A DNA stretch of 64,000 nucleotides from positions 1 through 64,000 of the forward strand of contig NZ_VAWG01000010.1 in NCBI RefSeq assembly GCF_005869875.1, read 5' to 3'. Numbering within the stretch: position 1 is the first letter of the stretch; the number at the start of each line of letters is the position of its first letter. This stretch comes from Paenibacillus pinistramenti. GTDB taxonomy: Bacteria; Bacillota; Bacilli; Paenibacillales; Paenibacillaceae. The notes under the pieces were generated by a model. The model searched no databases and had not been told where the DNA came from. It was given only the letters and a program-made list of their open reading frames with translations. A program made the position numbers and the translations under genes. Shown one piece after another: positions 1 to 8,765 of the stretch.

Positions 1-124
1 GCCCCCCTCAAGATGAGATTTCCCAATTAGTAAGACCCCTTGAAGACGACGAGGTAGATAGGCTGGAGGTGGAAGTGCAGCAATGCATGGAGCTGACCAG
101 TACTAATCGGTCGAGGGCTTATCC
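1..124 (+). rRNA. 23S rRNA, 3' end (partial)
   Basis: The first about 124 bases match the conserved 3' end of Firmicute 23S rRNA, including the segments around GATGAGATTTCCCA, GACGACGAGGTAGATAGG, GAGCTGACC and TACTAATCGGTCGAGG. The gene starts outside the window. The 3' end is placed by comparison with the usual ending after the CGAGG-CTTA motif and may be off by a few bases. No 5S rRNA is seen between here and the first tRNA at 266; the 140-base spacer holds only short inverted repeats. Confidence 0.93.
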
Positions 125-265
125 AAAGATACCCCAAAAAGTGACGCGTGGCTTCGAAGGTAATTCCGATTACTTTTCGGGGACCCCGGGAAACCCATTA
201 GGGGCTAATTCGAAAATATTGTTTCGTATCCAGTTTTCAAGGATCAACCTTGAATGCGCGCTTTT

Positions 266-357
266 GGAGAGATACCCAAGTGGCTATAAGGGGACCCTCT
301 GCTAAGGGGTTAGACTGCGTAAGTGGTGCGAGGGTTCGAATCCCTCTCTCTCCGCCA
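266..357 (+). tRNA. tRNA-Ser (GCT)
   Basis: Class II tRNA with a 7-bp acceptor (GGAGAGA with TCTCTCC), a long variable arm, GGTTCGAATCC T-arm, encoded CCA, and anticodon GCT at 301-303. It is the first gene of a nine-tRNA cluster downstream of the 23S gene. Confidence 0.97.
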
Positions 358-388
358 TTGTACAAGCATTCAGGTAAGTTCTTAATAT

Positions 389-465
389 GGCGGTGTAGCT
401 CAGCTGGCTAGAGCGTACGGTTCATACCCGTGAGGTCGGGGGTTCGATCCCCTCCGCCGCTACCA
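389..465 (+). tRNA. tRNA-Met (CAT)
   Basis: Cloverleaf with acceptor GGCGGTG pairing CGCCGCT (G-U at position 1-72), T-arm GGTTCGATCC, encoded CCA, and anticodon CAT at 423-425. The first acceptor pair is G-U rather than the mismatched 1-72 pair of initiator tRNA, which favours elongator tRNA-Met. A tRNA-Ile2 (lysidine) reading of the CAT anticodon is less likely. Confidence 0.93.
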
Positions 466-481
466 ATTTAATTAAGTATAT

Positions 482-557
482 GGAGGCTTAGCTCAGCTGG
501 GAGAGCATCTGCCTTACAAGCAGAGGGTCGGGGGTTCGATCCCCTCAGCCTCCACCA
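482..557 (+). tRNA. tRNA-Val (TAC)
   Basis: Acceptor GGAGGCT/AGCCTCC, anticodon stem CTGCC/GGCAG-type with loop TTACAAG giving anticodon TAC, standard T-loop TTCGATC, encoded CCA. Confidence 0.96.
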
Positions 558-562
558 TATAC

Positions 563-638
<76 letters not shown>

Positions 639-650
639 TTAAAATATTGC

Positions 651-727
651 GGAACCGTGGTGTAGAGGCCTAACATGCCTGCCTGTCACGCAGGAGACCG
701 CGGGTTCGAATCCCGTCGGTTCCGCCA
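651..727 (+). tRNA. tRNA-Asp (GTC)
   Basis: Acceptor GGAACCG/CGGTTCC, anticodon stem CCTGC/GCAGG with loop CTGTCAC giving GTC, T-loop TTCGAAT, encoded CCA. Confidence 0.96.
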
Positions 728-804
728 TCTTTTAAGAAATGTATAGTTCCACAGCAAAGTGGGAAGGATACAAACTCCACCACTTTATTTTTTTGACTAA
801 ATAT

Positions 805-880
<76 letters not shown>

Positions 881-897
881 TTTTTACAATTGAATAT

Positions 898-973
<76 letters not shown>

Positions 974-978
974 CTTAT

Positions 979-1064
979 GGAGGATTAGCGAAGTGGCCAA
1001 ACGCATCAGACTGTAAATCTGCTCCCTTACGGGTTCGGTGGTTCGAATCCATCATCCTCCACCA
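979..1064 (+). tRNA. tRNA-Tyr (GTA)
   Basis: Class II tRNA with a long variable arm, acceptor GGAGGAT/ATCCTCC, anticodon loop CTGTAAA giving GTA, T-loop TTCGAAT, encoded CCA. Confidence 0.97.
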
Positions 1065-1071
1065 GTTTTAT

Positions 1072-1144
1072 GAGCCATTAGCTCAGTTGGTAGAGCACCT
1101 GACTTTTAATCAGGGTGTCGAAGGTTCGAGTCCTTCATGGCTCA
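1072..1144 (+). tRNA. tRNA-Lys (TTT), no encoded CCA
   Basis: Acceptor GAGCCAT/ATGGCTC with discriminator A at 1144, anticodon loop CTTTTAA giving TTT, T-loop TTCGAGT. The next bases are TCC, so CCA is not encoded and must be added by nucleotidyltransferase, unlike the other eight tRNAs of the cluster. It is the last gene before the terminator. Confidence 0.95.
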
Positions 1145-1153
1145 TCCGCTGTA

Positions 1154-1195
1154 CAAAAGACCGTTAACTTTATGTTGACGGTCTTTTGTTTTTGT
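1154..1195 (+). terminator. Terminator of the rRNA-tRNA operon
   Basis: A long hairpin whose arms are CAAAAGACCGTTAAC and GTTGACGGTCTTTTG around the loop TTTAT is followed by a T-rich tail. It lies 10 bases after tRNA-Lys and closes the rRNA/tRNA transcription unit. Confidence 0.93.
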
Positions 1196-1332
1196 CTTTT
1201 GTTTTTTCATGTGGACTTTTGTGTATTTCGGAAAGAGGTACTTGGCTTGCTCCTGTGATACAATAATTTTTATAGCTACATTTATTTAATGAAGCGGCTA
1301 AATGATTAATTTGGCTTGGGAGAGATTCCATT

Positions 1333-2433
1333 ATGAACATGATTGATTTGAGGCATAGAATAGAACGAATTGTTGGGGTATCCGTCACTGAAAATACGAT
1401 TGACTGGAGCAGATGGCAGGAGCTGGCTGGTAATAATAACCGGCAGATTGGAACTTCAGTTATCGTTGATGGAGTACGCTGCTGGCCATGGTCTTACAGT
1501 GAGGAGTATGTAAATGTTTGGGAGATTGAGACGGGTGGGCTTCAGGACTCAGAGAGCGAACTGATCGAGCTGCTGCTGCAAACGGCAGCCAATCAAGTAC
1601 GGCCTGCAGCCTCTGATAAAGATAATGAGGAAGCGGCTCTGCTTGAACTTGGGGCTTGGCTGAGAGGCCAGTTAAATGCAGAGACGCCAGAAGAGGTGAT
1701 CCCTGAACACCTTATCATTAAAAAACGATTGGCTGCAGCCTGCGTGCCTTTTCTGCTTAGCAGCGAGAACCGGACAAAGCCGCAGATTCAGTATCAGAAG
1801 CTGAATAAGCTGCTAAAGAGTTATTTTGGTGCAGAATTGCTGCTGATTCCTGTTGAGGAGCATGAATGGCTCATTTTGGTGGGAGAGAATCAGTTAGAGG
1901 ATCTGAGACAGGTTAGCGAAGAAAGCAGTGAAGCTGAAAGAACAATGCTCGGCGATCTGGGCCAAGGCGTATACGAGCTGATCGCAAACGAGTGGGTTGG
2001 TAATTTTCATATCTCGGTAGCGCAGCCTCTAATTCCCGAGCGGACTCTGACGGAGGTAACACAGCTGCTTCGGGAAACCTTGACCCTGGGGAAAATGTTC
2101 AGGGTATCCGAGCATATCCACCTCCCCTGGAATTTCTATTTGGAGAGGCTGGTTTACAGCATTCCGGATAAGCAGCGGAAGCAGTTTGTGGCGCGTACAG
2201 AGATCGGAATGACTATTTTTAATGATCCGGAGACGCTGTCGACTCTGGAGACTTTTTTTCAGCTGGACTGTAATGTCAGTGAGACGGCTAAACGTCTTTA
2301 TATCCACCGGAATACGCTTTTGTACCGGATGGACAAGATTAAACAGGAGACCGGATTGGACGTAAGAAGCTTTAAGGATGCGGTTCTAGTGAAGCTGACG
2401 TTATTATTGTATAAAGTCACGAAAAGAAAATAG
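1333..2433 (+). CDS. PucR/CdaR-type transcriptional regulator
   Basis: A 366-residue cytoplasmic protein. The last about 60 residues carry the PucR-family C-terminal helix-turn-helix: CNVSETAKRLYIHRNTLLYR at about 315-334, followed by a conserved stretch beginning LVKLTLLLY near the end. This family usually activates purine-, sugar- or amino-acid-catabolic genes after sensing a ligand through its N-terminal half, which shows no domain I recognise here. Start ATG with upstream GGGAGAGA; a second in-frame ATG lies two codons later. It precedes the MsmX-type ATPase by 125 bases on the same strand, so a role in sugar uptake control is possible but unproven. Confidence 0.85.
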   Translation: MNMIDLRHRIERIVGVSVTENTIDWSRWQELAGNNNRQIGTSVIVDGVRCWPWSYSEEYVNVWEIETGGLQDSESELIELLLQTAANQVRPAASDKDNEEAALLELGAWLRGQLNAETPEEVIPEHLIIKKRLAAACVPFLLSSENRTKPQIQYQKLNKLLKSYFGAELLLIPVEEHEWLILVGENQLEDLRQVSEESSEAERTMLGDLGQGVYELIANEWVGNFHISVAQPLIPERTLTEVTQLLRETLTLGKMFRVSEHIHLPWNFYLERLVYSIPDKQRKQFVARTEIGMTIFNDPETLSTLETFFQLDCNVSETAKRLYIHRNTLLYRMDKIKQETGLDVRSFKDAVLVKLTLLLYKVTKRK

Positions 2434-2557
2434 GTTTTTTGTGCAGTTTGTGTATGGCAGACAGATGCTTAATGGGTTAATATAAACATGTGAAATGTAT
2501 ACGATTTCAAAATCATTTTTATTATAACTTGAAAATTAATATTTAGGGGGAATTACG

Positions 2558-3679
2558 ATGGCTGGTGTACGTTTAGAGCACATTTACAAGAAATATGCAG
2601 GTTCCGACAAAGCAACGGTTAAAGACGTCAACCTTGATATTGCCGATAAAGAGTTTCTGGTACTGGTAGGCCCTTCCGGCTGCGGTAAATCTACAACTCT
2701 GCGGATGATCGCCGGTTTGGAAGAAATCAGCGAAGGCAAGCTGTATATTGGCGACCGTGTCGTGAACGACGTTGCTCCTAAAGACCGCGACATCGCGATG
2801 GTATTCCAATCTTACGCCTTGTACCCTCACATGAACGTATATCAAAACATGGCATTTGGCTTGAAGCTGCGCAAAACGAAGAAGGAAGAAATCGACCAAC
2901 GCGTTCGCGAAGCAGCGAAAATTCTTGATATCGAGCATTTGCTGGAACGCAAACCTAAAGCCCTGTCCGGTGGTCAGCGTCAACGTGTAGCCTTGGGCCG
3001 TGCGATCGTTCGTAACCCGCAAGTGTTCCTGATGGACGAACCATTGTCCAACTTGGATGCTAAACTGCGCGGTCAAATGCGTGCTGAGATCACTAAACTG
3101 GTTAAACGTTTGGAAACAACTTGTATCTACGTAACGCATGACCAGATCGAAGCCATGACCATGGGCGATCGGATCGTAGTTATGAAAGACGGTATTATTC
3201 AGCAAGCGGCTTCTCCAGAAGAGCTTTACAACCAGCCAACGAATATCTTCGTTGCAGGTTTCATCGGCTCTCCTACAATGAACTTTGTTAACGGTACTTT
3301 GTCCGATCAAGGCGGAGCAACTGTGTTTACAGCACCAGGCCTGAAGCTGGAAGTACCGCAAGGTAAAGCAAGCGTGCTGAAACAAGGCGGATACATCGGT
3401 AAAGAAGTCATTCTCGGTGTTCGTCCTGAAGATATTCATGAAGAGCCAGTGTTCATGGAAGCTTCTCCGAATACGATCTTTACAGGTCATGTAGATGTAA
3501 CTGAAAACCTTGGCCACGAAGCGCTGTTGTACTTGAGCGGCGTAGGCAATGACTCTGTAATCGCCCGTGTAGACGGCCGTTCCACTACTCGCGAAGGCGA
3601 CAACGTGAAATTGGCAATTGATATGAACAAAGTTCATCTCTTTGATAAAGACTCCGAACTGAACATTTTCTTCAGCTAA
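2558..3679 (+). CDS. msmX: Multiple-sugar ABC transporter ATP-binding protein (MsmX/UgpC type)
   Basis: A 373-residue ATPase that powers several carbohydrate ABC importers by docking to different permeases. Walker A GPSGCGKST is at 38-46, the signature LSGGQ at 136-140, Walker B VFLMDE at 156-161, and the H-loop THDQ around His194. The C-terminal third is the MalK-like OB-fold/TOBE regulatory region. Length and the segment around LRMIAGLEEIS closely resemble Bacillus MsmX. The gene stands alone without permeases, as expected for a shared ATPase. Start ATG follows the strong site AGGGGG. Closed by the terminator at 3718. Confidence 0.93.
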   Translation: MAGVRLEHIYKKYAGSDKATVKDVNLDIADKEFLVLVGPSGCGKSTTLRMIAGLEEISEGKLYIGDRVVNDVAPKDRDIAMVFQSYALYPHMNVYQNMAFGLKLRKTKKEEIDQRVREAAKILDIEHLLERKPKALSGGQRQRVALGRAIVRNPQVFLMDEPLSNLDAKLRGQMRAEITKLVKRLETTCIYVTHDQIEAMTMGDRIVVMKDGIIQQAASPEELYNQPTNIFVAGFIGSPTMNFVNGTLSDQGGATVFTAPGLKLEVPQGKASVLKQGGYIGKEVILGVRPEDIHEEPVFMEASPNTIFTGHVDVTENLGHEALLYLSGVGNDSVIARVDGRSTTREGDNVKLAIDMNKVHLFDKDSELNIFFS

Positions 3680-3717
3680 TAAGAAGCGAAAGCTTTCTTG
3701 ACTTGGATATCCAGCAG

Positions 3718-3745
3718 AAACCGCCCGAAGGGGCGGTTTTTTCTT
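3718..3745 (+). terminator. Terminator after msmX
   Basis: Hairpin AACCGCCC-GAAG-GGGCGGTT followed by TTTTTTC, 40 bases after the msmX stop. Classic intrinsic terminator. Confidence 0.93.
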
Positions 3746-3788
3746 TATAATGAGATTAGAAGAAGATGTGGCCTGTCGCCTGGTAATA

Positions 3789-3838
3789 ATGAAAGCGTTA
3801 AGCATGTAATTGATTTAGGCTTCGTTTTCCATTAGGAT
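3789..3838 (+). promoter_or_regulatory. Candidate hprK promoter with cre-like box
   Basis: TTGATT (3810-3815) and TAGGAT (3833-3838) are separated by exactly 17 bases and lie 57 bases upstream of hprK. Just upstream, 3789-3805 reads ATGAAAGCGTTAAGCAT, which carries the TGAAAGCG half of a catabolite-responsive element but has an imperfect second half. The promoter is plausible; CcpA binding is only a possibility. Confidence 0.5.
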
Positions 3839-3894
3839 GGGAGAAGGAATGTGTTGAAGTAAGCCCGAGTTATTGGGGATAAAGGAGAGCAGTT

Positions 3895-4836
3895 ATGGCT
3901 AAAAAGGTTAAAGTATCGGAACTAGTTAACCAGTTTGGGCTTGAGGTTATATCAGGTGAGCAGGGGCTGAAGCGGACGATTAGCGTGGACGACTTGTACC
4001 GCCCTGGTTTGGAGATGGCGGGTTATTTCGAATATCATCCGCTTGAGCGGGTGCAAATTCTGGGGAAAACAGAGCTGGCCTTTTTCGGAATGCTTCCTGC
4101 CGCAGAGCGGAAAGAACGGATTGAGCGCTTATGCCAAAGCGAAGAGACACCTTGTATTATCGTAACCCGGGGATTGGACGTGCCGGAGGAGCTGATTGAG
4201 GCGAGCGCTAAAAGTGAGCTTCCCGTGCTGCGCAGCACCCTTGCGACTACGATTTTGTCCAGCCGGATTACCGGCTTCCTTGAAAGAAAGCTGGCTCCGA
4301 CTGCGACGATCCACGGGGTATTGGTGGATGTATACGGTGTGGGGATGCTGATTACGGGCAGCAGCGGTATTGGTAAAAGTGAAACGGCGCTTGAGCTTGT
4401 CAAACGCGGGCACCGCTTGATCGCCGATGACGCGGTTGAAATCCGTCAAACCTCGGATAATCAGCTTCATGGTACGGCGCCTGAGCTTATCCGTCACCTG
4501 CTTGAAATCCGCGGGGTTGGCATTATCAACGTAATGACTCTGTTCGGGGCAGGGGCTATCCGCAACAATAAGCGGATTACGCTTGTCGTTCGCCTTGAGG
4601 CCTGGCAGCAGGAGAAGCAATATGACCGTTTGGGGCTCGATGAGGAAACCACGCGAATTATTGATACAGATGTACCGCTTGTTACGATTCCGGTTCGTCC
4701 GGGCCGGAACTTGGCCGTTATTATTGAGGTGGCGGCGATGAACTTCCGTCTGAAGCGGATGGGCTATAATGCGGCGCTTCAGTTTACAGCCAAGCTCACA
4801 GAGACGATCGCTGAAGATATCGACGAACTGGATTAG
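3895..4836 (+). CDS. hprK: HPr kinase/phosphorylase
   Basis: A 313-residue bifunctional enzyme that phosphorylates or dephosphorylates Ser46 of HPr and Crh, setting CcpA-dependent catabolite repression. The Walker A loop GSSGIGKS is at 155-162, followed by the conserved [12 protein letters not shown] segment, and the HprK signature [11 protein letters not shown] is at about 203-213. Full length for the family. Start ATG after AAGGAGAG. First gene of hprK-lgt-ppaX-yvoF, the same order as in Bacillus subtilis. A protein carrying its substrate serine, Crh/HPr, is encoded at 25032. Confidence 0.97.
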   Translation: MAKKVKVSELVNQFGLEVISGEQGLKRTISVDDLYRPGLEMAGYFEYHPLERVQILGKTELAFFGMLPAAERKERIERLCQSEETPCIIVTRGLDVPEELIEASAKSELPVLRSTLATTILSSRITGFLERKLAPTATIHGVLVDVYGVGMLITGSSGIGKSETALELVKRGHRLIADDAVEIRQTSDNQLHGTAPELIRHLLEIRGVGIINVMTLFGAGAIRNNKRITLVVRLEAWQQEKQYDRLGLDEETTRIIDTDVPLVTIPVRPGRNLAVIIEVAAMNFRLKRMGYNAALQFTAKLTETIAEDIDELD

Positions 4837-4848
4837 GAGTGTGATGAA

Positions 4849-5892
4849 GTGAAAACTTTGCTGCTAAACCCGATTGCTTTTTCGATCGGATCTTTGCAGG
4901 TCCACTGGTATGGACTGATTATAGGCGCGGGAGCTCTCATCGGGCTCCTGATGGCTATACAAGAAGGAAAACGCTTTGGTATTCCGCAGGACTTCTTTAT
5001 GGATTTGCTGCTGCTCGGAGTGCCGTCGGCGCTCATTGCGGCGCGCATTTATTTTGTCGCGTTTATGTGGGATGACTACAAAAATAATCTGTGGGACGTC
5101 TTCAAGATCTGGAATGGCGGAATCGCGATATACGGCGCTTTAATAGGCGCCATTATATGTGCGTTCTTCTACGTCCGGTACAAGGGCTACAATTTCTGGA
5201 GAATTGTAGACATATGCGCCCCGTCCCTGATTGTCGGCCAGCTGATCGGCCGCTGGGGCAACTTTATGAACCAGGAGGCCTATGGCGGGCCGACGACGGA
5301 AACCTTTTTAAGAGATCATCTGCATCTTCCTTCCTTTATTGTGAATCAAATGAATGTGAACGATGTATATCATCATCCGACGTTCTTGTATGAATCACTG
5401 TGGAATTTGGTTGGCCTGATTCTGCTGCTGGTGCTGCGCAGACAGAAATTCCTGCGTGCAGGGGAATTGTTCTTAAGTTATTTTATCTGGTATTCGGTTG
5501 GACGGTTCTTTATCGAGGGGCTTCGGACAGACAGTCTGGCGTTCCAGGGCTCTGATGCGCTTGCATCGTTCGTAAACGGCTTGTGGAAACCGATGGAGTG
5601 GTTCGGATTTGAGCACGGGGCACTCGATCCGCTGTACGGAAATGTGCGGATTTCGCAGCTGCTTGCTCTGTTGTTCGTAGTAGTGGCGGCAGCGATCATT
5701 GTGTGGAGACGTAATCTGAGACCGAAGACGGCCCGTTACTCGGATCCGATTGTGTCAGCCAAGCAAAGCAAGCAGGATGCTTTTGTACAGGAGGCTTCTG
5801 CGCCGCGCAGCGATAACGCTTCGATTTCTTCGGCTGCGGCAGGAGCCGGGCAGGAAGGCCAGACAACAGAGATGGACAAGAAAGAGGTCTAG
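4849..5892 (+). CDS. lgt: Prolipoprotein diacylglyceryl transferase
   Basis: A 347-residue multi-spanning membrane enzyme that transfers diacylglycerol from phosphatidylglycerol to the lipobox cysteine of prolipoproteins. The Lgt signature GRWGNFMNQEAYG starts at residue 134, and GGIAIYGALIGA lies earlier. The start is GTG at 4849, with AGGAGTG 8 bases upstream, and no better ATG is nearby. The last about 65 residues form a charged, Ser/Ala/Gln-rich tail after the final membrane segment, making it longer than the roughly 270-residue Bacillus protein. It follows hprK by 12 bases and is followed by ppaX after 14, so all are co-transcribed. Confidence 0.96.
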   Translation: MKTLLLNPIAFSIGSLQVHWYGLIIGAGALIGLLMAIQEGKRFGIPQDFFMDLLLLGVPSALIAARIYFVAFMWDDYKNNLWDVFKIWNGGIAIYGALIGAIICAFFYVRYKGYNFWRIVDICAPSLIVGQLIGRWGNFMNQEAYGGPTTETFLRDHLHLPSFIVNQMNVNDVYHHPTFLYESLWNLVGLILLLVLRRQKFLRAGELFLSYFIWYSVGRFFIEGLRTDSLAFQGSDALASFVNGLWKPMEWFGFEHGALDPLYGNVRISQLLALLFVVVAAAIIVWRRNLRPKTARYSDPIVSAKQSKQDAFVQEASAPRSDNASISSAAAGAGQEGQTTEMDKKEV

Positions 5893-5906
5893 GACAGGAG
5901 CAGGAT

Positions 5907-6554
5907 ATGGAGAGAATAGAGACGATACTGTTTGATTTGGATGGAACGATTGTCAATACGAATGAACTGATTATCAGCTGCTTTCAGCATGTGATGGAGA
6001 AGCAGGGCCAGCCGGGATATGCAAGGGAGAGAATCATCCCGTTTATGGGCCAGACACTGGAGCAGCAGCTTCAGGCTTTTACAGGGGCTATGGATGTCGA
6101 GCTTATGGTAAAGGATTACCGGGCTTATCAGGCGATTCATCATGATGCGCTGATCCGGGAATTTCCCCATGTGGATGAAGTGCTGGGCAGGCTGCATCAG
6201 GAGGGCTTCACGCTTGGTGTGGTGACAACGAAGATTAAAGCTTCGACGGACCGGGTGCTGGATATGTTCGGTTTAAAAAAATACATGTCCACCATCGTTA
6301 CCCTGGAAGACGTTGAGCATCCGAAGCCGCACCCTCAGCCTGTCCTGACGGCGGTTGAACGGCTCGGCGCCAATCCGGAGACGACGCTGATGGTGGGAGA
6401 CAGTCCGGCAGATATCCAGTCCTCGCTGGCTGCAGGGGTGAAGGCTGTTGGCGTGGCCTGGTCGCTGAAAGGCAAGGAGAAGCTTGGGGAATACGGTCCG
6501 CATTATATTTTGGAAGACATGCGCGATCTTTATCAACTTCTTGGAATGGAGTAG
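5907..6554 (+). CDS. ppaX: Pyrophosphatase PpaX (HAD family)
   Basis: A 215-residue HAD-superfamily hydrolase. Motif I FDLDGTIVNT puts the nucleophile at Asp10 and the acid/base at Asp12; motif II is the VVTTK region, and motifs III/IV are PKPHPQPV and MVGDSPADI. In B. subtilis PpaX hydrolyses the pyrophosphate made when HPrK/P dephosphorylates HPr by phosphorolysis, which explains the linkage to hprK. Start ATG after AGGACAGGAG. It ends 8 bases before the yvoF start. Confidence 0.93.
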   Translation: MERIETILFDLDGTIVNTNELIISCFQHVMEKQGQPGYARERIIPFMGQTLEQQLQAFTGAMDVELMVKDYRAYQAIHHDALIREFPHVDEVLGRLHQEGFTLGVVTTKIKASTDRVLDMFGLKKYMSTIVTLEDVEHPKPHPQPVLTAVERLGANPETTLMVGDSPADIQSSLAAGVKAVGVAWSLKGKEKLGEYGPHYILEDMRDLYQLLGME

Positions 6555-6562
6555 GAGGCCTA

Positions 6563-7051
6563 GTGAGGAAGCTGGAGCGGTATCCGGTAGAAGGGCCCAA
6601 TTCGCTTTGGCAGATTTACCGGACGGTCAGTCCGTGGAAAGGCATCCGGAACTTCATCTTTATTCAGCTTGCCCGGTACTGCCCGTTCCTTCCGGTTAAG
6701 AACTGGATCTACCGGCATGTGCTGGGGATGAAGATTGGGCGCCATACGGCGTTTGGGCTGATGGTGATGGTGGATGTATTTTTCCCGGAGAAGATTACAG
6801 TCGGCGACAACAGCATCATCGGCTACAACACGACCCTATTGGCTCATGAGTACCTGATCAAGGAGTACCGGCTTGGCGAGGTCAGGATCGGTAAAGAGGT
6901 GATGATCGGGGCCAACTCGACCATTCTTGCCGGGGTGACGATTGGGGACGGGGCGGTAGTCGCTGCCGGATCTGTGGTGCATACGGACGTTGCGCCCGGG
7001 GCATTTGTCGGCGGGAACCCGCTGCGGGTGATCCGGGAAGGGCAGAGGTAG
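6563..7051 (+). CDS. yvoF: Hexapeptide-repeat acyltransferase (YvoF-like)
   Basis: A 162-residue left-handed beta-helix protein with hexapeptide turns such as ITVGDNSIIG, VRIGKEVMIG, ILAGVTIGDGAVV and GGNPLRVI, typical of trimeric O-acetyltransferases. Start GTG, with AGGAGG four bases upstream overlapping the ppaX stop. Position directly after ppaX matches yvoF of B. subtilis. The acceptor substrate is not known. It is the last gene of the hprK operon; the terminator at 7130 follows. Confidence 0.85.
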   Translation: MRKLERYPVEGPNSLWQIYRTVSPWKGIRNFIFIQLARYCPFLPVKNWIYRHVLGMKIGRHTAFGLMVMVDVFFPEKITVGDNSIIGYNTTLLAHEYLIKEYRLGEVRIGKEVMIGANSTILAGVTIGDGAVVAAGSVVHTDVAPGAFVGGNPLRVIREGQR

Positions 7052-7129
7052 AGGCTGATTGGGCTGGCCTGACTGATTCGGGCTGATTGGACGGAATGGC
7101 TGACAGTTAAATAACTGGAGAAAGACAAG

Positions 7130-7170
7130 CAGGAGCACAGCAGGGCATGACCCTTTGGTGCTCCTGTTCT
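7130..7170 (+). terminator. Terminator of the hprK operon
   Basis: Arms CAGGAGCAC (7130-7138) and GTGCTCCTG (7158-7166) with an inner AGGG-CATGA-CCCT stem, then TTCTATTTATT. It lies 79 bases after yvoF and covers an in-frame ATG at 7147, so the next gene must start further down. Confidence 0.8.
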
Positions 7171-7248
7171 ATTTATTGTAAAATAGTGACATCACCTGCA
7201 GCTGCTGCCTCCTCTATCAGATCTTATTCTATAAAAAGATTGGAGAAG

Positions 7249-8463
7249 ATGCCCTTGAACAAACTGGCCAACAAAGAAAGGCTGCCCGAGCTGGACCTCT
7301 TTCGGGCTTTCGCCATCCTCGGCGTGCTGCACGTGCACGCTACTTCTTATGCGGCCGGCGGACAAGCCGCCGATTCCCCTTTTTACTACTTCTTCAACCT
7401 GGTGAATATCTTCTTCAAGTTTGGTACGCCGTGTTTTATATTTTTGAGCAGCTTCGTGCTGTTCTACAATTATTTAGGCAGGCCGGCAGGCCGGGAGCTG
7501 GTTGCCCGCTTTTACAAGAAGAGGCTCCTCTATATCCTTGTTCCATATGCGGCCGCCTCAGTTTGTTATTACGACGTCGCCCATCTGTTCAGCGGTGAGC
7601 AGAGCTTCTTTAATACAGGCAACAGCTTAAGCGCTCATCTCGTCTGGTTTGCGGAGGATTTAGCCACGGGAACGGCTTATACGCATTTGTATTTTGTCTT
7701 TATCAATTTGCAGTTCTATGTGCTGTTTCCTTTGTTCCTGCTGCTGTTTCAGAGATTTCCGCGCCTGATCCGCTGGTCTCTGCCCGCCGGCTTTCTGATT
7801 CAGTGGGGATTTGCCTTGTGGAATAAATATGATCTTCAGCTGATGAACAAAGCGAGCTACGCACCGACCTATATGTCGTATTATTTGCTGGGGGCGTTTC
7901 TGGCCTATTATTTTGAGGATGTAAAAGGGTGGCTGACCCGTTCCTTTCGGCAGCAGAGCCGGGGCGGGAAGGCCATTACTCTAGCGCTATGGACCAGCTG
8001 GCTGGCAGCAGCCCTGGTTCATGTACAGCTGTACCATAACGGGCGTGCCTATGGAAAATGGGTAAACAGCCTGTGGTATGAGCTGCTTTGGAATGTACAT
8101 ACGTTCTTATCAGCTTTTGTGCTGCTGCAGGCGGCATTTTGGGTTTACCGCAGCTCGTCCAGGGCTGCAGTCTCCTTCCTCTCCAGGATTGGAGCGCTGT
8201 CCTTTGCCATTTATTTGCTGCATCCGGTGTTTCTGCTGATGTACAGAAGGCTCGAATCCCATTTCAATCCGGAATCTGTCCCTTATTTGCTCTGGATTTG
8301 GGCAGGTGTCCCGGTCAGTCTGTTTCTGGCCTGGGGCGCAGCGGCTTTTGTGTTCCGATGGGTGCCTGGGGCGTCCTTTCTGCTTGGAAGTAAACCTTCG
8401 GGCGGACAGGAGAAGGGCAAGCTCCGGGCTGGCGGGCAAGGCGGGAAATCAGCGGCGGTTTAA
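7249..8463 (+). CDS. Membrane acyltransferase, acyltransferase-3 family
   Basis: About 404 residues, with roughly ten hydrophobic membrane segments and the family's N-terminal pattern ELDLFRAFAILGVLHVHATS, in which the second His of HVHA is the likely catalytic histidine. Such proteins O-acylate cell-wall or exported polysaccharides. The open frame extends back to 7147, but that ATG lies inside a terminator hairpin. I place the start at ATG 7249, or TTG 7255, which is better spaced from GGAG at 7241. The C-terminal tail is cytoplasmic, Gly/Lys-rich. Transcribed alone or reading on towards his. Confidence 0.83.
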   Translation: MPLNKLANKERLPELDLFRAFAILGVLHVHATSYAAGGQAADSPFYYFFNLVNIFFKFGTPCFIFLSSFVLFYNYLGRPAGRELVARFYKKRLLYILVPYAAASVCYYDVAHLFSGEQSFFNTGNSLSAHLVWFAEDLATGTAYTHLYFVFINLQFYVLFPLFLLLFQRFPRLIRWSLPAGFLIQWGFALWNKYDLQLMNKASYAPTYMSYYLLGAFLAYYFEDVKGWLTRSFRQQSRGGKAITLALWTSWLAAALVHVQLYHNGRAYGKWVNSLWYELLWNVHTFLSAFVLLQAAFWVYRSSSRAAVSFLSRIGALSFAIYLLHPVFLLMYRRLESHFNPESVPYLLWIWAGVPVSLFLAWGAAAFVFRWVPGASFLLGSKPSGGQEKGKLRAGGQGGKSAAV

Positions 8464-8576
8464 GCAGGCCTGACAGGAGAAGAGAAGGAGTCTGCTGTAA
8501 GATGAACAAGCTTCCGTACCGAATTGTCGGTGCCAAGCGTTTGTCCATGTGGAGTGAACAAAAACAAGCCGAGGAA

Positions 8577-8647
8577 TTGACTGTTAATACCTGACATGTT
8601 AGGATATACAGTATCCTTTACTTTGCTACCACTTTACCATGGTAAAG
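8577..8647 (+). promoter_or_regulatory. Candidate his operon promoter with inverted repeats
   Basis: TTGACT (8577-8582) and TAGGAT (8600-8605) are spaced 17 bases apart. An inverted repeat AGGATA-TACAG-TATCCT (8601-8617) overlaps the -10 box, and a perfect 16-base palindrome CTTTACCATGGTAAAG lies at 8632-8647 in the leader. Both look like repressor-binding sites. No histidine T-box is seen in the 302-base gap 8464-8765, which holds nothing else recognisable. Confidence 0.55.
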
Positions 8648-8765
8648 ATAAAGGAGACAGCTTTTTTACGATGAAACCTACTGGCGGGCAGCTTTGTCCG
8701 TATTTTTCTAAAAATAGACAGGACTACGATTACGATACTGCAATCGACGATGAGGTGACCGGACC

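Noticed and set aside
2573-3805. 410-residue minus-strand open frame over msmX
   Set aside because: It mirrors the real ATPase gene; composition is Phe/Arg/Cys-rich without any motif, and it has no ribosome site. A codon-bias shadow.
8464-8765. Histidine T-box or attenuator leader before hisZ
   Set aside because: No GGTGGNACC motif, no run of His codons; only palindromes were found.
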